Assembly: GCA_020025595.1 (NCBI GenBank)
Contig: JAHHRV010000002.1
Span: forward strand, 1-64,000
Length of the DNA stretch: 64,000 bases
Direction: 5' to 3'
Source of the DNA: Oscillospiraceae bacterium
GTDB lineage: Bacteria; Bacillota; Clostridia; Oscillospirales; Oscillospiraceae
The notes below the pieces were generated by a model that searched no databases, had not been told where the DNA came from, and saw only the letters and a list, made by a program, of their open reading frames with translations. Shown one piece after another: positions 52,363 to 61,285 of this stretch (positions are counted from its first letter, which is position 1; every line of letters begins with the position of its first letter). A program made the translations under genes and the position numbers.

Positions 52363-53724
52363 ATGGCTAAGACAAAAACCGTATTTTTCTGCACCTCCTG
52401 CGGCAACGAGACCCCAAAATGGCAGGGTCGCTGCCCCAGCTGCGGTCAGTGGAATACGCTTGTGGAACATATTGAAAAACCAACTGCCCCCGGCAGAGCA
52501 AAATCTTCACCCGTGGGCATGAGCAGGACCCCGAAGCAGCTTCACGATGTGGATATCGATGATGAAACCCGCTTTTTCACCGGTATGGGAGAACTGGATC
52601 GGGTACTGGGCGGAGGCGCTGTGCAGGGAAGTCTTGTACTGGTAGGCGGCGCACCCGGAATCGGCAAATCCACGCTGCTGCTGCAGATCTGCGCCAACAT
52701 CTGCAAGGATCGCAGAGTGTTATATGTATCCGGCGAAGAGTCTGAGCGACAGCTGAAGCTCCGTGCCGAGCGTTTGGGGGTTGACTCTCAGGAACTGTAT
52801 ATCCTGTCTGAAACACGGATGTCAGCTCTGCTGGATGCTGTAGAGGAAACCAAGCCGGATGTGCTGATTGCCGACTCCATTCAGACCCTCTACAACGAGG
52901 CAAACGAGTCCGCTCCCGGTTCCGTTTCTCAGGTAAAAGACTGCACCATGACCCTCATGCAGGTCAGCAAGCAGGACGGAATCACCGTTTTTGTGGTGGG
53001 ACACATCAACAAAGACGGTGCCATCGCCGGCCCGAAGGTTCTGGAGCACATGGTGGACTGCGTCATGCTGTTTGAAGGCGATGCACATTCTTCCTACCGT
53101 CTGCTGCGTGCAGCAAAAAACCGCTTTGGCTCTACCAACGAAATCGGCGTATTCGAGATGGGAGAATCCGGACTGATCGAGGTCCCCAACCCTTCTAAAA
53201 TGCTGCTGCAGGGAAGACCCGAAAACGCACCGGGCTCCTGTGTCGCCTGCGTCATGGAGGGAACCAGACCGGTACTGGCAGAAATCCAGGCCCTTGTCAC
53301 CAAGACGAGCTTTAATGTCCCCCGCAGAGCCGCTGACGGCTTCGATTTTAACCGTGCAGTACTGATGATGGCTGTGGCAGAAAAGCGGGGAGGGCTGGCG
53401 CTGAGCACCTTTGACGCATATATCAATGTAGTTGGCGGTCTTCAGCTGGACGAAACAGCTGCTGATCTGCCGCTGATTCTGGCAATCGCATCCGTTTATC
53501 GGGACAGACCGATCTCGTCTGCGCTGGCAGCGATCGGAGAAGTGGGTCTGACCGGTGAGATCAGAGCCGTGAATCATCTGTCACAGCGGCTGCAGGAGGT
53601 TCGGCGACTGGGTTTCAAACAGTGCATTATTCCGAAATCCGGATCTGACAAAATCGAAATGCCCGACGGACTGGAAGTATTCAGGGTTCGCAATATTCGC
53701 GAAGCAATCGAATTTGCATTATAA
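52363..53724 (+). CDS. radA: DNA repair protein RadA
   Basis: 453 aa RecA-family helicase for branch migration. Zinc finger FFCTSCGNETPKWQGRCPSCGQW (Cys 10, 13, 24, 27), Walker A GGAPGIGKSTLL (about 93-104), Walker B VLIADSIQT, the RadA-specific KNRFGS, and a C-terminal Lon-like domain (VVGGLQLDETAADLPLILAIASVYRDRPI...GEVGLTGEIRAV). GAAGGAG lies upstream of the ATG. The terminator follows 23 bases after the stop. Confidence 0.96.
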   Translation: MAKTKTVFFCTSCGNETPKWQGRCPSCGQWNTLVEHIEKPTAPGRAKSSPVGMSRTPKQLHDVDIDDETRFFTGMGELDRVLGGGAVQGSLVLVGGAPGIGKSTLLLQICANICKDRRVLYVSGEESERQLKLRAERLGVDSQELYILSETRMSALLDAVEETKPDVLIADSIQTLYNEANESAPGSVSQVKDCTMTLMQVSKQDGITVFVVGHINKDGAIAGPKVLEHMVDCVMLFEGDAHSSYRLLRAAKNRFGSTNEIGVFEMGESGLIEVPNPSKMLLQGRPENAPGSCVACVMEGTRPVLAEIQALVTKTSFNVPRRAADGFDFNRAVLMMAVAEKRGGLALSTFDAYINVVGGLQLDETAADLPLILAIASVYRDRPISSALAAIGEVGLTGEIRAVNHLSQRLQEVRRLGFKQCIIPKSGSDKIEMPDGLEVFRVRNIREAIEFAL

Positions 53725-53747
53725 AAGTTTCGATATACAACAGGGAA

Positions 53748-53781
53748 GAGGGGAGCCGCAATTGCAGCTCCCCTCCGTTTT
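53748..53781. terminator. Terminator after radA
   Basis: GAGGGGAGC/GCTCCCCTC hairpin, then CGTTTTAT; also serves the convergent regulator gene. Confidence 0.8.
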
Positions 53782-53793
53782 ATAATATCAGTT

Positions 53794-54171
53794 TTACAGC
53801 ATCAGTCCCAGTAAAAGTCCAAGCAGGAAGAATACACCCGCAAAAGCAATCCAGAACGGGGGATTCAGCCGAGGTTTTTGCCTGACAATAATGCGTTTTG
53901 GGACTTCTTTCACGACGACACGGTCGGGTTTTTCGACCAGATTGATCATGATTGGAGCAGGCTGATAAACGGGTTTTTGCCCGGTAGCCAGATATTCAAC
54001 CTCTGTTTCCAGGACATCGGCAAGCTTTATGAGATTGAGTGTATCAGGGCTGGTCTGATCGTTCTCCCATTTGGAAACAGCCTGACGGCTGACATCCAGT
54101 AGCTTGGCCAGCTGCCCCTGGGAAATATTGTGTTCCTTGCGCAGGTCAGAAATTCGGCTTCCAACAGACAT
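53794..54171 (-). CDS. XRE-type regulator with C-terminal membrane helix
   Basis: 125 aa. Cro/CI helix-turn-helix (ISDLRKEHNISQGQLAKLLDVSRQAVSKWENDQTSPDTLNLIKLADVL, about 7-55), a linker, and a single hydrophobic helix at the end (about 106-125, WIAFAGVFFLLGLLLGLML). It looks like a membrane-tethered DNA-binding protein; the signal is unknown. Lies 61 bases downstream of the tyrosine recombinase end region's stop, same strand, but gene order puts it upstream of nothing obvious. Confidence 0.88.
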   Translation of the reverse strand: MSVGSRISDLRKEHNISQGQLAKLLDVSRQAVSKWENDQTSPDTLNLIKLADVLETEVEYLATGQKPVYQPAPIMINLVEKPDRVVVKEVPKRIIVRQKPRLNPPFWIAFAGVFFLLGLLLGLML

Positions 54172-54232
54172 TTACACAAAACCTCACATTTCTCTGTCAA
54201 CTATCAGTTGCATTATACAAAATCCGCAACTT

Positions 54233-55252
54233 TTAGTCAATATTTTCAGAGTCATTTTTTTCCAGATTCAGCCGGGAAATCGGGTTTGCTTCTGCCGCGA
54301 TCTTCAATTCCGTGCTCTCAATATGGGTGTAGATCTGTGTGGTATTCAGGTTCTCATGGCCCAGGACTTCCTGGACAGTTTTGATGTCAACGCCGTTGGA
54401 GATCATCAGGGTAGCCGCTGTATGGCGAAGCTTATGGGCAGAGAACTGTGTGGCGTCCAGACCGGCGTTCAGAAGCGTTTTTTTGACCAGTCGATGCACT
54501 GCCGTCACGCTGATGCGATTTCCGTCTCTGGAGCCAAACAGCGCCCGATTGTCCGACAGGACTTTCTGCTTACGCTCCACAAGATAGGCATCGATGGCGT
54601 TTCTGCACGCCGTCCCAAAATAGACAAACCGTTCTTTGTTGCCTTTACCGACGACCCGGAGTCTGTCTTCATAAATATCTGACAGATTTAATCCAACCAG
54701 CTCACTGCGCCGGATTCCACAGTTCAGAAAGATCATCAGGATCGCATAGTCGCGAGTCTGATTCTGACCAGAGACAGCCTGCAGCAGCGCAGCAGACTGA
54801 TCCAGCGTCAGATATCTGGGCAGGCTTTTTCTGATTTTCGGATACTCCAAATCCGCCACAGGATTTTCCTGCAGCTGCTTGGTACGCACCGTCAGATATT
54901 TGTAAAAGGATTTGATGGCAGAGAGTTTTCTGGCTCTGGCAGCAGCTTCGATTCCGGTCTCAGAAAACGCTGCATCCGGATTGGGGTTTCTGTCGTTAGC
55001 CAGATAGGACAGAAACTCAAAAACATCAGATGTCGTAATGGCGCGGATAAAGTCGAGGTCAACATCCATAATATCGATCTCATCCAGACGAGTGGTAACG
55101 CTCATATCGCTGCGCATGAGCTTGATGAATCGCAGGAACATTCTCAGATCCAGATAGTATTCAGAAATCGTCCGGGGCGATTGTGCTTTGATATTTTCGT
55201 GATAAGAAAGAAAGTCCCGCAGGATTGGCGGGCAGTCCATATATTTTTGCAT
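54233..55252 (-). CDS. Tyrosine recombinase (XerC/integrase type)
   Basis: 339 aa from the ATG preceded by AGGAGG. SAM-like N-terminal domain (about 12-155), then the catalytic domain with Arg in NCGIRRSELVGL, Lys in the beta-hairpin VVGKGNKERFV, HKLRHTAATLM (His-x-x-Arg), LGHENLNTTQIYTHI (His and nucleophile Tyr). Could be the XerC partner of the XerD found 3 kb away, or a stand-alone recombinase; no integron or phage context is seen. Its promoter overlaps an inverted repeat. Confidence 0.9.
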   Translation of the reverse strand: MQKYMDCPPILRDFLSYHENIKAQSPRTISEYYLDLRMFLRFIKLMRSDMSVTTRLDEIDIMDVDLDFIRAITTSDVFEFLSYLANDRNPNPDAAFSETGIEAAARARKLSAIKSFYKYLTVRTKQLQENPVADLEYPKIRKSLPRYLTLDQSAALLQAVSGQNQTRDYAILMIFLNCGIRRSELVGLNLSDIYEDRLRVVGKGNKERFVYFGTACRNAIDAYLVERKQKVLSDNRALFGSRDGNRISVTAVHRLVKKTLLNAGLDATQFSAHKLRHTAATLMISNGVDIKTVQEVLGHENLNTTQIYTHIESTELKIAAEANPISRLNLEKNDSENID

Positions 55253-55329
55253 ACAAGAATCCTCCTGAGTTTCGGCATTCATCTATCTGTCCGGCGCGTT
55301 TCAAAGAGCGCATCTCAAATTCTGCCTCT

Positions 55330-55382
55330 ATTATAGCACATTCCTCTATCGAACGCAACAAAATTTTTATTTTGTTGCGTTC
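55330..55382 (-). promoter_or_regulatory. Recombinase promoter overlapped by a perfect inverted repeat
   Basis: Minus-strand TATAAT (+ 55330-55335) has TTGCGT 17 bases upstream (+ 55353-55358). That -35 lies inside the arm of a perfect inverted repeat: GAACGCAACAAAA (55351-55363) and TTTTGTTGCGTTC (55370-55382) with a 6-base centre. This is an operator-like arrangement; the binding protein is unknown. Confidence 0.65.
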
Positions 55383-55443
55383 AGGGCAGACAGATATTCC
55401 AGAGCATTTCAGCTGTTTAGCCTCCCTCTCGTGGCATCGCTGC

Positions 55444-55484
55444 AAAAAAACAGCCGCCTCTGAGATGATTCAAAGACGACTGTT
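55444..55484 (-). terminator. Terminator of the DUF3298-type lipoprotein gene
   Basis: Fifteen-base stem with G-U wobbles (55449-55463 with 55470-55484), minus-strand reading followed by T7. Confidence 0.75.
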
Positions 55485-55486
55485 GA

Positions 55487-56719
55487 TCAGGGCTTTTCTG
55501 AAAGCTCATTTTCATGGATATAATATACTTTACTCTTATCCATTCCATTCTGGAATTCTATGGAAATTGATTGGTCATCATCCTTTGGTTGTCCAACGAT
55601 CTCAATGACTTCGCCCTGATGCATTTCATCCATCGACAGCAGCATCCGTTTTGAAATCGGTGTATTATCAAGCCATGTAATTTCAGATAGCTGCAGCTGA
55701 TATACCGTGCCTTCCACGCCAACCGTAATACTGGAGCCTTCTCCGATCTGAACAGGGATCTTGTGACTTCCTGTCTCTTCCCCTCTCAGAACCAGATCAC
55801 CCGAATTTTCTTCGTGTTCTTCCGGGAAATATTCTTCTTTCAGAATTCCTCCCAGATCACTATAGGGTATCTCAATTTTAATAATTCCCGCAGCATAGGG
55901 TGCAATTTCATACTGATTGTAATAAATCACAAGACCATCATGATTCAAATACCAGTACTGGGTCAAATTGCCATATTTCATGGAATTCTGTATGGTGTCC
56001 AAATAATCATCATACAGGATTCCTCCCCCCAGATTGCAGAAATCCTCCTTCAGTACAGATATCACCAGTTGATGCATTTCATCCACTGCCGATTCTTCAA
56101 TAATGTCCTCCAGTTTCAGACATTTTCTGCTTTTTGTATCCAGATTCACAGAGGATTGCAGTGTAACCGGATGTGCACCGCCTGAATACACAGAATTAGT
56201 GGTCAGAATCGACATAATACGATCATCATGTCTCGCAATCCCCATATTCAGGTAATTGGAATAAGCGTAAAATGTATCCTTATAATCACGATAGTGCTCC
56301 TGAGCTTTATCCAGCAGCTCCAGACTATCATTCTGATAATTATTTTGGATTTTCTCCAGCTCCGAATTCACCCACGCATCCGTTTCCGGATCCTGCGCTG
56401 TAAATTCAGCCTCGCAAAAGCTCTCATACAGCAATGTTGTGCCATCATCTGCAACAATCTTATTTGTCATTGGGCGAAACTGTAATATTCCACTGTTGCC
56501 AGCATCTTCCTCTATTCGGTCTTCAATAGGAACATCTAGCGCTCTGAGGCTGTCTTCCGGACATTCCTCTTCATATGAATATGCTTCTGCAACTGTATCT
56601 TTTTCACCATACTCGATCGCATACCCGGCCATATCATTGGATATCGACTCGCTATTTTGGGCGCCACAGCCAGCCAGCAGTGCTGCAACGAGAAAAATTA
56701 TCGTCAGTTTTTGGTGCAC
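55487..56719 (-). CDS. DUF3298/DUF4163-type lipoprotein
   Basis: 410 aa from GTG 56719, which has GGGAGG 8 bases upstream; the frame opens 18 codons earlier without a site. Lipoprotein signal MHQKLTIIFLVAALLAGC. The middle resembles DUF4163 (NKIVADDGTTLLYESFCEAEF...WVNSELEKIQ...SGGAHPVTLQSSVNLDTKSRKCLKLEDII) and DUF3298 (GLVIYYNQYEIAPYAAGIIKIEIPYSDL), the pair seen in RsiV-like proteins. An unfamiliar tail follows (about 320-410). Noticeably more AT-rich than its neighbours. Function unknown; lysozyme or muramyl sensing is known only for RsiV. Confidence 0.85.
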   Translation of the reverse strand: MHQKLTIIFLVAALLAGCGAQNSESISNDMAGYAIEYGEKDTVAEAYSYEEECPEDSLRALDVPIEDRIEEDAGNSGILQFRPMTNKIVADDGTTLLYESFCEAEFTAQDPETDAWVNSELEKIQNNYQNDSLELLDKAQEHYRDYKDTFYAYSNYLNMGIARHDDRIMSILTTNSVYSGGAHPVTLQSSVNLDTKSRKCLKLEDIIEESAVDEMHQLVISVLKEDFCNLGGGILYDDYLDTIQNSMKYGNLTQYWYLNHDGLVIYYNQYEIAPYAAGIIKIEIPYSDLGGILKEEYFPEEHEENSGDLVLRGEETGSHKIPVQIGEGSSITVGVEGTVYQLQLSEITWLDNTPISKRMLLSMDEMHQGEVIEIVGQPKDDDQSISIEFQNGMDKSKVYYIHENELSEKP

Positions 56720-56889
56720 TATAACACCTCCCTTCTGCTGCTTCATGATAACATAGCAATCATATGATTGCAATAAAACAAAAATGATTTAATTTCTTAA
56801 AACTTTCATCGAAAATGAGCTTTACATTTTATCCAATATTGGATAAAATACATAGTGAAAATTGTCATATATGACAGGAGGATATCATC

Positions 56890-57861
56890 ATGAATATCAA
56901 GCGAATTGGCGTGCTTACCAGCGGCGGCGACGCCCCCGGCATGAACGCCTGCGTACGTTCTGTTGTCCGTACTGCGCTCTACCACGGTATCGAGTGTTAT
57001 GGCATTCGTCGTGGCTGGAACGGTCTGATCAGCGGCGATATTATCCGCTTGGATGAGAAGAATGTTTCACATACCATCAATCGTGGCGGCACCATTCTCT
57101 ATACGGCTCGCAGCAAGGAATTTATGACAGAAGAGGGACAGCAAAAGGCTGTTTCCACCTGCAAATTCCTGGGACTGGACGGCATCATCGCCATCGGCGG
57201 TGACGGCACATTCCGCGGTGCTCAGGCTCTGTCCCGGCACGGCATCAATGTGATCGGCATCCCTGGCACCATTGATAATGACATCAGCTGCACCAATTAC
57301 TGCATCGGTTTCGACACCGCTGCCAACACCGCAATTGAATGCATCGATAAGCTGCGTGACACCATGCAGTCTCACGAGCGCTGCTCTGTTGTTGAAGTTA
57401 TGGGCCGCAACGCCGGTTATCTGGCTATGTATGTCGGTCTTGCTGTTGGCGCTACCGCAGTTCTGGTTCCCGAGGAGCCCATCGACTTTGAGCGTGATGT
57501 TATTGAAAAGATCCGTCAGGCTCGTTTCAACGGCTTCACCCACTATATGATCGTTGTGGCAGAAGGTGCCGGCTCCGCTGCAAGCATCGCTGCTCAGATC
57601 AAGGACGCAATCGATCTGGATCCCCGTGTGACCGTTCTGGGTCATATTCAGCGTGGCGGTGTTCCCTCCGGACGCGACCGTGTTAACGCCACCAAGATGG
57701 GCTATCTGGCCGTTGAGCTGCTTCGTGCAGGCAAGAACAACCGCATCGTATGCACCCATGACGGCAGCTTCACCGATGTGGATATCGAAGATGCTCTGAA
57801 CATGACAAAGAGCATCCAGCAAATGGAAGTGGATGTTCTGGCTGCCATGACCGGTATCTGA
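56890..57861 (+). CDS. pfkA: ATP-dependent 6-phosphofructokinase
   Basis: 323 aa, the usual PfkA length. Phosphorylates fructose 6-phosphate in glycolysis. LTSGGDAPGMNA (N-terminal glycine loop), GGDGTFRGA (ATP site with Gly-Asp-Gly typical of ATP users), PGTIDND (catalytic Asp), VMGRNAGYLA and LGHIQRGGVPSGRDR (substrate and effector residues). ACAGGAGGAT lies 9 bases before the ATG. Monocistronic with its own terminator. Confidence 0.97.
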   Translation: MNIKRIGVLTSGGDAPGMNACVRSVVRTALYHGIECYGIRRGWNGLISGDIIRLDEKNVSHTINRGGTILYTARSKEFMTEEGQQKAVSTCKFLGLDGIIAIGGDGTFRGAQALSRHGINVIGIPGTIDNDISCTNYCIGFDTAANTAIECIDKLRDTMQSHERCSVVEVMGRNAGYLAMYVGLAVGATAVLVPEEPIDFERDVIEKIRQARFNGFTHYMIVVAEGAGSAASIAAQIKDAIDLDPRVTVLGHIQRGGVPSGRDRVNATKMGYLAVELLRAGKNNRIVCTHDGSFTDVDIEDALNMTKSIQQMEVDVLAAMTGI

Positions 57862-57869
57862 TACAAAAT

Positions 57870-57907
57870 CACCCCCGTGGAAATGATTTTCCATGGGGGT
57901 TTTTCCT
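57870..57907 (+). terminator. Terminator of pfkA
   Basis: ACCCCCGTGGAAA/TTTCCATGGGGGT hairpin (one wobble), then T5. Confidence 0.88.
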
Positions 57908-57950
57908 ATAACAACAGGAGCGCACTGCAATGCAGTACGCTCCTGATTTT

Positions 57951-58835
57951 TTATGCTTTTGGATGGCACCGGGCATAGACCTGCTTGAGATGCTGATCCA
58001 CCATATGAGTGTACATCTGTGTCGAAGAGATATCGCTGTGTCCCATCAGTTCCTGGACAGAAGAGATGTCTGCTCCGTTTTCCAATAAATGTACCGCAAA
58101 GCTATGGCGCAGAGTATGTGGCGTAATTTCCTTTTCGATGTGTGCCAGCTCCTGATAGTGCTTCAGAATCTTCCAGAATCCCTGGCGGCTCATCCGCACT
58201 CCATTTACATTGACAAACAGCGCCTGCTCATCAGAGGCCGCAAGCATGGCATCCCGGATCTCTCCAAGGTATGCCGTCAGTGCACGGACCGCATCATGAT
58301 ACAGCGGAATCAGCCGGGTCTTCTTTCCGTTGGAGCATTTGATGACCGCAGCATCCAGATTCACATCCTCCAGATCCAGGTTGATCAGCTCGCTGACACG
58401 AATGCCTGTGGCATACATGACCTCCAGCATTGCCTTATCCCGAATTCCCTTTGGATCAGAAGCCGACGGCTGTGCCAGCAGTCTGTCGATTTCGCTGTTG
58501 GATAAGATCTGAGGCAGCTTCTTCTCTCCCCGCTCCACCTTGACATTCTTCACCGGATTCTCGTTCAGGAAACCGGAAGAAACCAGGTAAGAATAGAAAT
58601 TCTTCAGGCTTGCCACCTCTCTGGACTTAGTGGCGTTGGAACGCCCCTCCTGTTCCAGATGCTCCAGGAATTGCGCAATATTCAGTTGTGTGGCGTCCAC
58701 AACATCTGCATCTTTCGTATCGCGGAGCCATGCAGCATACTGCCGAATGTCCCGCATATAGGATGCAACGGTATTGTCTGACGCCTGTTTCACCTTCTTG
58801 AGGTAATTCTCATAGGCGCAGATCAAATCTAACAT
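57951..58835 (-). CDS. xerD: Site-specific tyrosine recombinase XerD
   Basis: 294 aa from the ATG giving MLDLICAYENYLKKVKQASDNTV, the usual XerD start; the frame runs on upstream into the next gene without support. Catalytic residues: Arg in ATGIRVSELINL, Lys in CSNGKKTRLIPL, HTLRHSFAVHL, MGHSDISSTQMYTHM (nucleophile Tyr). Resolves chromosome dimers at dif with XerC. Follows the SpoIIM-position membrane gene by 23 bases. Confidence 0.93.
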   Translation of the reverse strand: MLDLICAYENYLKKVKQASDNTVASYMRDIRQYAAWLRDTKDADVVDATQLNIAQFLEHLEQEGRSNATKSREVASLKNFYSYLVSSGFLNENPVKNVKVERGEKKLPQILSNSEIDRLLAQPSASDPKGIRDKAMLEVMYATGIRVSELINLDLEDVNLDAAVIKCSNGKKTRLIPLYHDAVRALTAYLGEIRDAMLAASDEQALFVNVNGVRMSRQGFWKILKHYQELAHIEKEITPHTLRHSFAVHLLENGADISSVQELMGHSDISSTQMYTHMVDQHLKQVYARCHPKA

Positions 58836-58858
58836 TCCCTGCCGGTACCTTTGCCTTT

Positions 58859-59380
58859 CTAAAAATTGATAACATCCACCAGAAATGGAGATATAAACCA
58901 GTAATCCATCAGCCCGATCACAAGACCCATTGCCATGCACACAAGCGTATCCGGCACGAAGTTTTCCATCCGCAAAGTTAGTCTTCGCCACCAGTACCAC
59001 AGAAGCACAGGGCTGAAGACAAGGCTGGAAAACATCAGAAATACTGCCGCCAGATAAACACCGCCATTAAAGCAGGCAGCAAGCGCCTGCAACATCATGG
59101 CCAGAGCGACTGCACGAACAAAACAAATTCCGTACAGGAGTCCGGGCTGAAAAACAATAACTGCCAAAGCAGATAAAAGCAAAGGAAGCAGCGTTACAAG
59201 AGGGGCTGCAATAGAGACGGGTACAGCTGCGGCCTGAGACAGACACGATACCAATGTATCCCCATAGAATCGAACGGCAACAAAGCCCAGGGACAATCCT
59301 GCGAACCAAACGCCAGCCAGAGCGAGGCCCAGAATTGTATTTCTGCTCATTTCATACTTGTAAAATGATATACGCTGCAT
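58859..59380 (-). CDS. Polytopic membrane protein in the SpoIIM position
   Basis: 173 aa with about five hydrophobic helices and an exposed start (MQRISFYKYEMSRNT). In Bacillus, spoIIM lies upstream of the xerD homologue, and this gene directly precedes xerD, so a divergent SpoIIM (engulfment complex SpoIIDMP) is a fair guess by context. I do not see a decisive SpoIIM motif. AGGAGGA lies upstream of the ATG. Confidence 0.6.
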   Translation of the reverse strand: MQRISFYKYEMSRNTILGLALAGVWFAGLSLGFVAVRFYGDTLVSCLSQAAAVPVSIAAPLVTLLPLLLSALAVIVFQPGLLYGICFVRAVALAMMLQALAACFNGGVYLAAVFLMFSSLVFSPVLLWYWWRRLTLRMENFVPDTLVCMAMGLVIGLMDYWFISPFLVDVINF

Positions 59381-59744
59381 AAACCACAGTCCTCCTCAGA
59401 TTGGAAAAATCACCGCAAAGTGGAGCATGGTATTACGCATATGCGAAAAGGCGCAAGCGCCTGATCACATCAAGATGCATGAATACTATACTCCAAAATC
59501 GACTAAATTTCAATACAGGCTTATATATATTTACTATTTTTGTAAATTGTGCTGATTTTTATGTCAACGCCATTATGTCAACCGCGTAACATATTCGCAG
59601 CATCATCATTTACCATTTTGGATTATTTTCCTATATCTTGTATTATTTATAGGCATTAAACCGCTATATATTGTTTTTGCAAGTTTTGATTCTCGCATTG
59701 CGTAAATAGGTAAATTATATTTACCCGCCAGTTTTTTGTACAAC
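59381..59744. other. Intergenic region, AT-rich
   Basis: 364 bases between the membrane-protein start and the TIGR04086-like stop. A 6-base-arm repeat AGGCGC/GCGCCT lies near 59447. A 66-codon reverse frame (59606-59806) overlaps the next gene in another frame and has no support. No clear promoter or RNA found. Confidence 0.5.
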
Positions 59745-60161
59745 TTAACGATTTCGATGTCTGCGTCTGCTGCGCTTTGAGGTGCGTTTTCCCCTGTGCA
59801 GCACAAGCAACGCAGCTCCGCATCCGCCGAATATTACAGCCAGCGTGGGCCAAAGGCCGTCCAGATTCCCCCCAAACAGGATTGCGTTGATTGCAAGCAA
59901 TACCACCCAATACAAGAATCCAACCCCAAGCTGATCGATTACCTGTCCCCTCCCCCCGGCGATCCCGGCGCCGAAAAATGAAGACAGCATAACAATTCCC
60001 AGAGCAATATATGCGAGGTTGCGTTCCTCCATAACCTGGCCGGAAACCAATCCTGCAAACGCGCCGGTCAGTGCGATCGTTACCACGGTGCTGATCCCAA
60101 CACCGACGAAGACATTCTTCCAGCGGATCGTCATCCACTCAAACTTCATATCCTTTTTCAT
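59745..60161 (-). CDS. TIGR04086-like membrane protein
   Basis: 138 aa with four hydrophobic helices (about 18-40, 47-66, 76-95, 100-120) and a strongly basic tail (RGKRTSKRSRRRHRNR). The helix pattern and GRG loop (GAGIAGGRGQVIDQLGVGFLYW) recall the TIGR04086 family of small clostridial membrane proteins. Function unknown. AGGAGGG precedes the ATG. Confidence 0.75.
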   Translation of the reverse strand: MKKDMKFEWMTIRWKNVFVGVGISTVVTIALTGAFAGLVSGQVMEERNLAYIALGIVMLSSFFGAGIAGGRGQVIDQLGVGFLYWVVLLAINAILFGGNLDGLWPTLAVIFGGCGAALLVLHRGKRTSKRSRRRHRNR

Positions 60162-60205
60162 AGGCTCCCTCCTTTTTGCTAAAGCCTATGTCCGCTTTCG
60201 CAGAA

Positions 60206-60250
60206 TAGAACAAAAGCTCCCCGTCAGCCATAAACTGACGGGGAGCTTTT
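60206..60250. terminator. Terminator downstream of the coaD operon end
   Basis: Perfect 16-base arms AAAAGCTCCCCGTCAG/CTGACGGGGAGCTTTT with a 7-base loop; works on either strand, needed for the reverse operon uvrC-rsmD-coaD-coiled coil. Confidence 0.9.
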
Positions 60251-60269
60251 CATATTCGATTTAAGACGA

Positions 60270-60782
60270 TCAGTCCAGATCCTGAGTGAAGGACTTCTGG
60301 CTGTCGGTAGCTGCACCGGCTTCCGGAGCGGTCAGGCTCTGGAACTTTGCACGGGTCTCACGAACCTCAGTCAGAGCCTTGAGGATGCTCTCCTCGGTCT
60401 GCTGCAGGGAGTTATCAACATAGCCATTGCTGACGCGCTTCAGCTCCTGAATACGAGCCTGGGTCTGAACAACCATGTCTTCGCAACGCTTCTTAGCTTC
60501 CAGATAAATTGCCTCCTGCTGAACCAGCTCTTCTGCGCGGTCGCGGGCGTTGCGCACGATGGTCTCAGCCTCACGGCGAGCCTGGCTGACCAGTTCCTCA
60601 CGGGACTGGACAATGGTGCGGGCCTGCTTGAATTCAGCGGGCATCAAAGCACTGATCTCATCCAGCATATCCAGCGCACGGTCGCGCTCCACAATGCACT
60701 TGTCAGCGCCCAGAGGCAGTGCCTTGGCATCCTGAATCAAATCATACAGAGCTGTGATGAGTTCTTCAATATTTCCATTCAT
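60270..60782 (-). CDS. Coiled-coil protein downstream of coaD
   Basis: 170 aa, almost wholly helical with a long heptad region (about 45-150: SREELVSQARREAETIVRNARDRAEELVQQEAIYLEAKKRCEDMVVQTQARIQELKR). DivIVA- or ATP-synthase-b-like in appearance; homologues in Clostridia are sometimes labelled V-type ATPase subunit H, without functional support. Overlaps coaD by four bases (ATGA), the usual clostridial rsmD-coaD-coiled-coil order. No membrane helix. Role unknown; cell-division scaffold is possible. Confidence 0.8.
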   Translation of the reverse strand: MNGNIEELITALYDLIQDAKALPLGADKCIVERDRALDMLDEISALMPAEFKQARTIVQSREELVSQARREAETIVRNARDRAEELVQQEAIYLEAKKRCEDMVVQTQARIQELKRVSNGYVDNSLQQTEESILKALTEVRETRAKFQSLTAPEAGAATDSQKSFTQDLD

Positions 60783-61285
60783 GATTTATGTCCTCCTCGA
60801 GTAATGTCCTGTATTCTTGCTTTAAAATCCGGAATGATCTCTGTCGGCAGAAATTCCTTCAGATCAACATCATAAAATCCCAATTCCTTGACCATGCTGG
60901 AGCTCAGATACATGAACTGATGCTCCGAAGTCAGGAACAGAGTATCCAGATTCGGATTGATCTTATGATTGATCTGAGCCATCTGAAACTCATTCTCAAA
61001 ATCAGATCCGGCGCGAAGCCCCTTTACAATCACACAACCATCTTTTCTTCTGGCATAATCAGCCAGAAGCTCACAGGAACTGTCCACCTCCACATTGGGA
61101 ACATGGGCCGTCACCCGTCTGATCAGATCCACGCGCTCTTCCTGAGAGAACATGGGGCTCTGCTTTCCTGCATTGACCATAACGCAAACAATCAGTTTAT
61201 CAAAGATTTTTGCAGCACGCTCAATGATGTTCAGGTGTCCAATGGTGATGGGGTCAAAGCTGCCGGGGTAAATTGCAATCTTCAA
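60779..61285 (-). CDS. coaD: Phosphopantetheine adenylyltransferase
   Basis: 168 aa nucleotidyltransferase of coenzyme A synthesis (4'-phosphopantetheine + ATP to dephospho-CoA). YPGSFDPITIGHLNIIERA carries the TxGH-type motif, KGLRAGSDFENEFQMAQIN the substrate site, and YLSSSMVKELG the ISSTxIR-like motif. Start overlaps rsmD's end by four bases. Usual length. Confidence 0.96.
   Translation of the reverse strand: MKIAIYPGSFDPITIGHLNIIERAAKIFDKLIVCVMVNAGKQSPMFSQEERVDLIRRVTAHVPNVEVDSSCELLADYARRKDGCVIVKGLRAGSDFENEFQMAQINHKINPNLDTLFLTSEHQFMYLSSSMVKELGFYDVDLKEFLPTEIIPDFKARIQDITRGGHKS

Noticed and set aside
55225..55608. Forward 127-codon frame
   Set aside because: It crosses the recombinase promoter, the lipoprotein terminator and the lipoprotein gene end on the other strand; no coding signal.
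59606..59806. 66-codon reverse frame
   Set aside because: It overlaps the TIGR04086-like gene in another frame and has no ribosome site or family resemblance.
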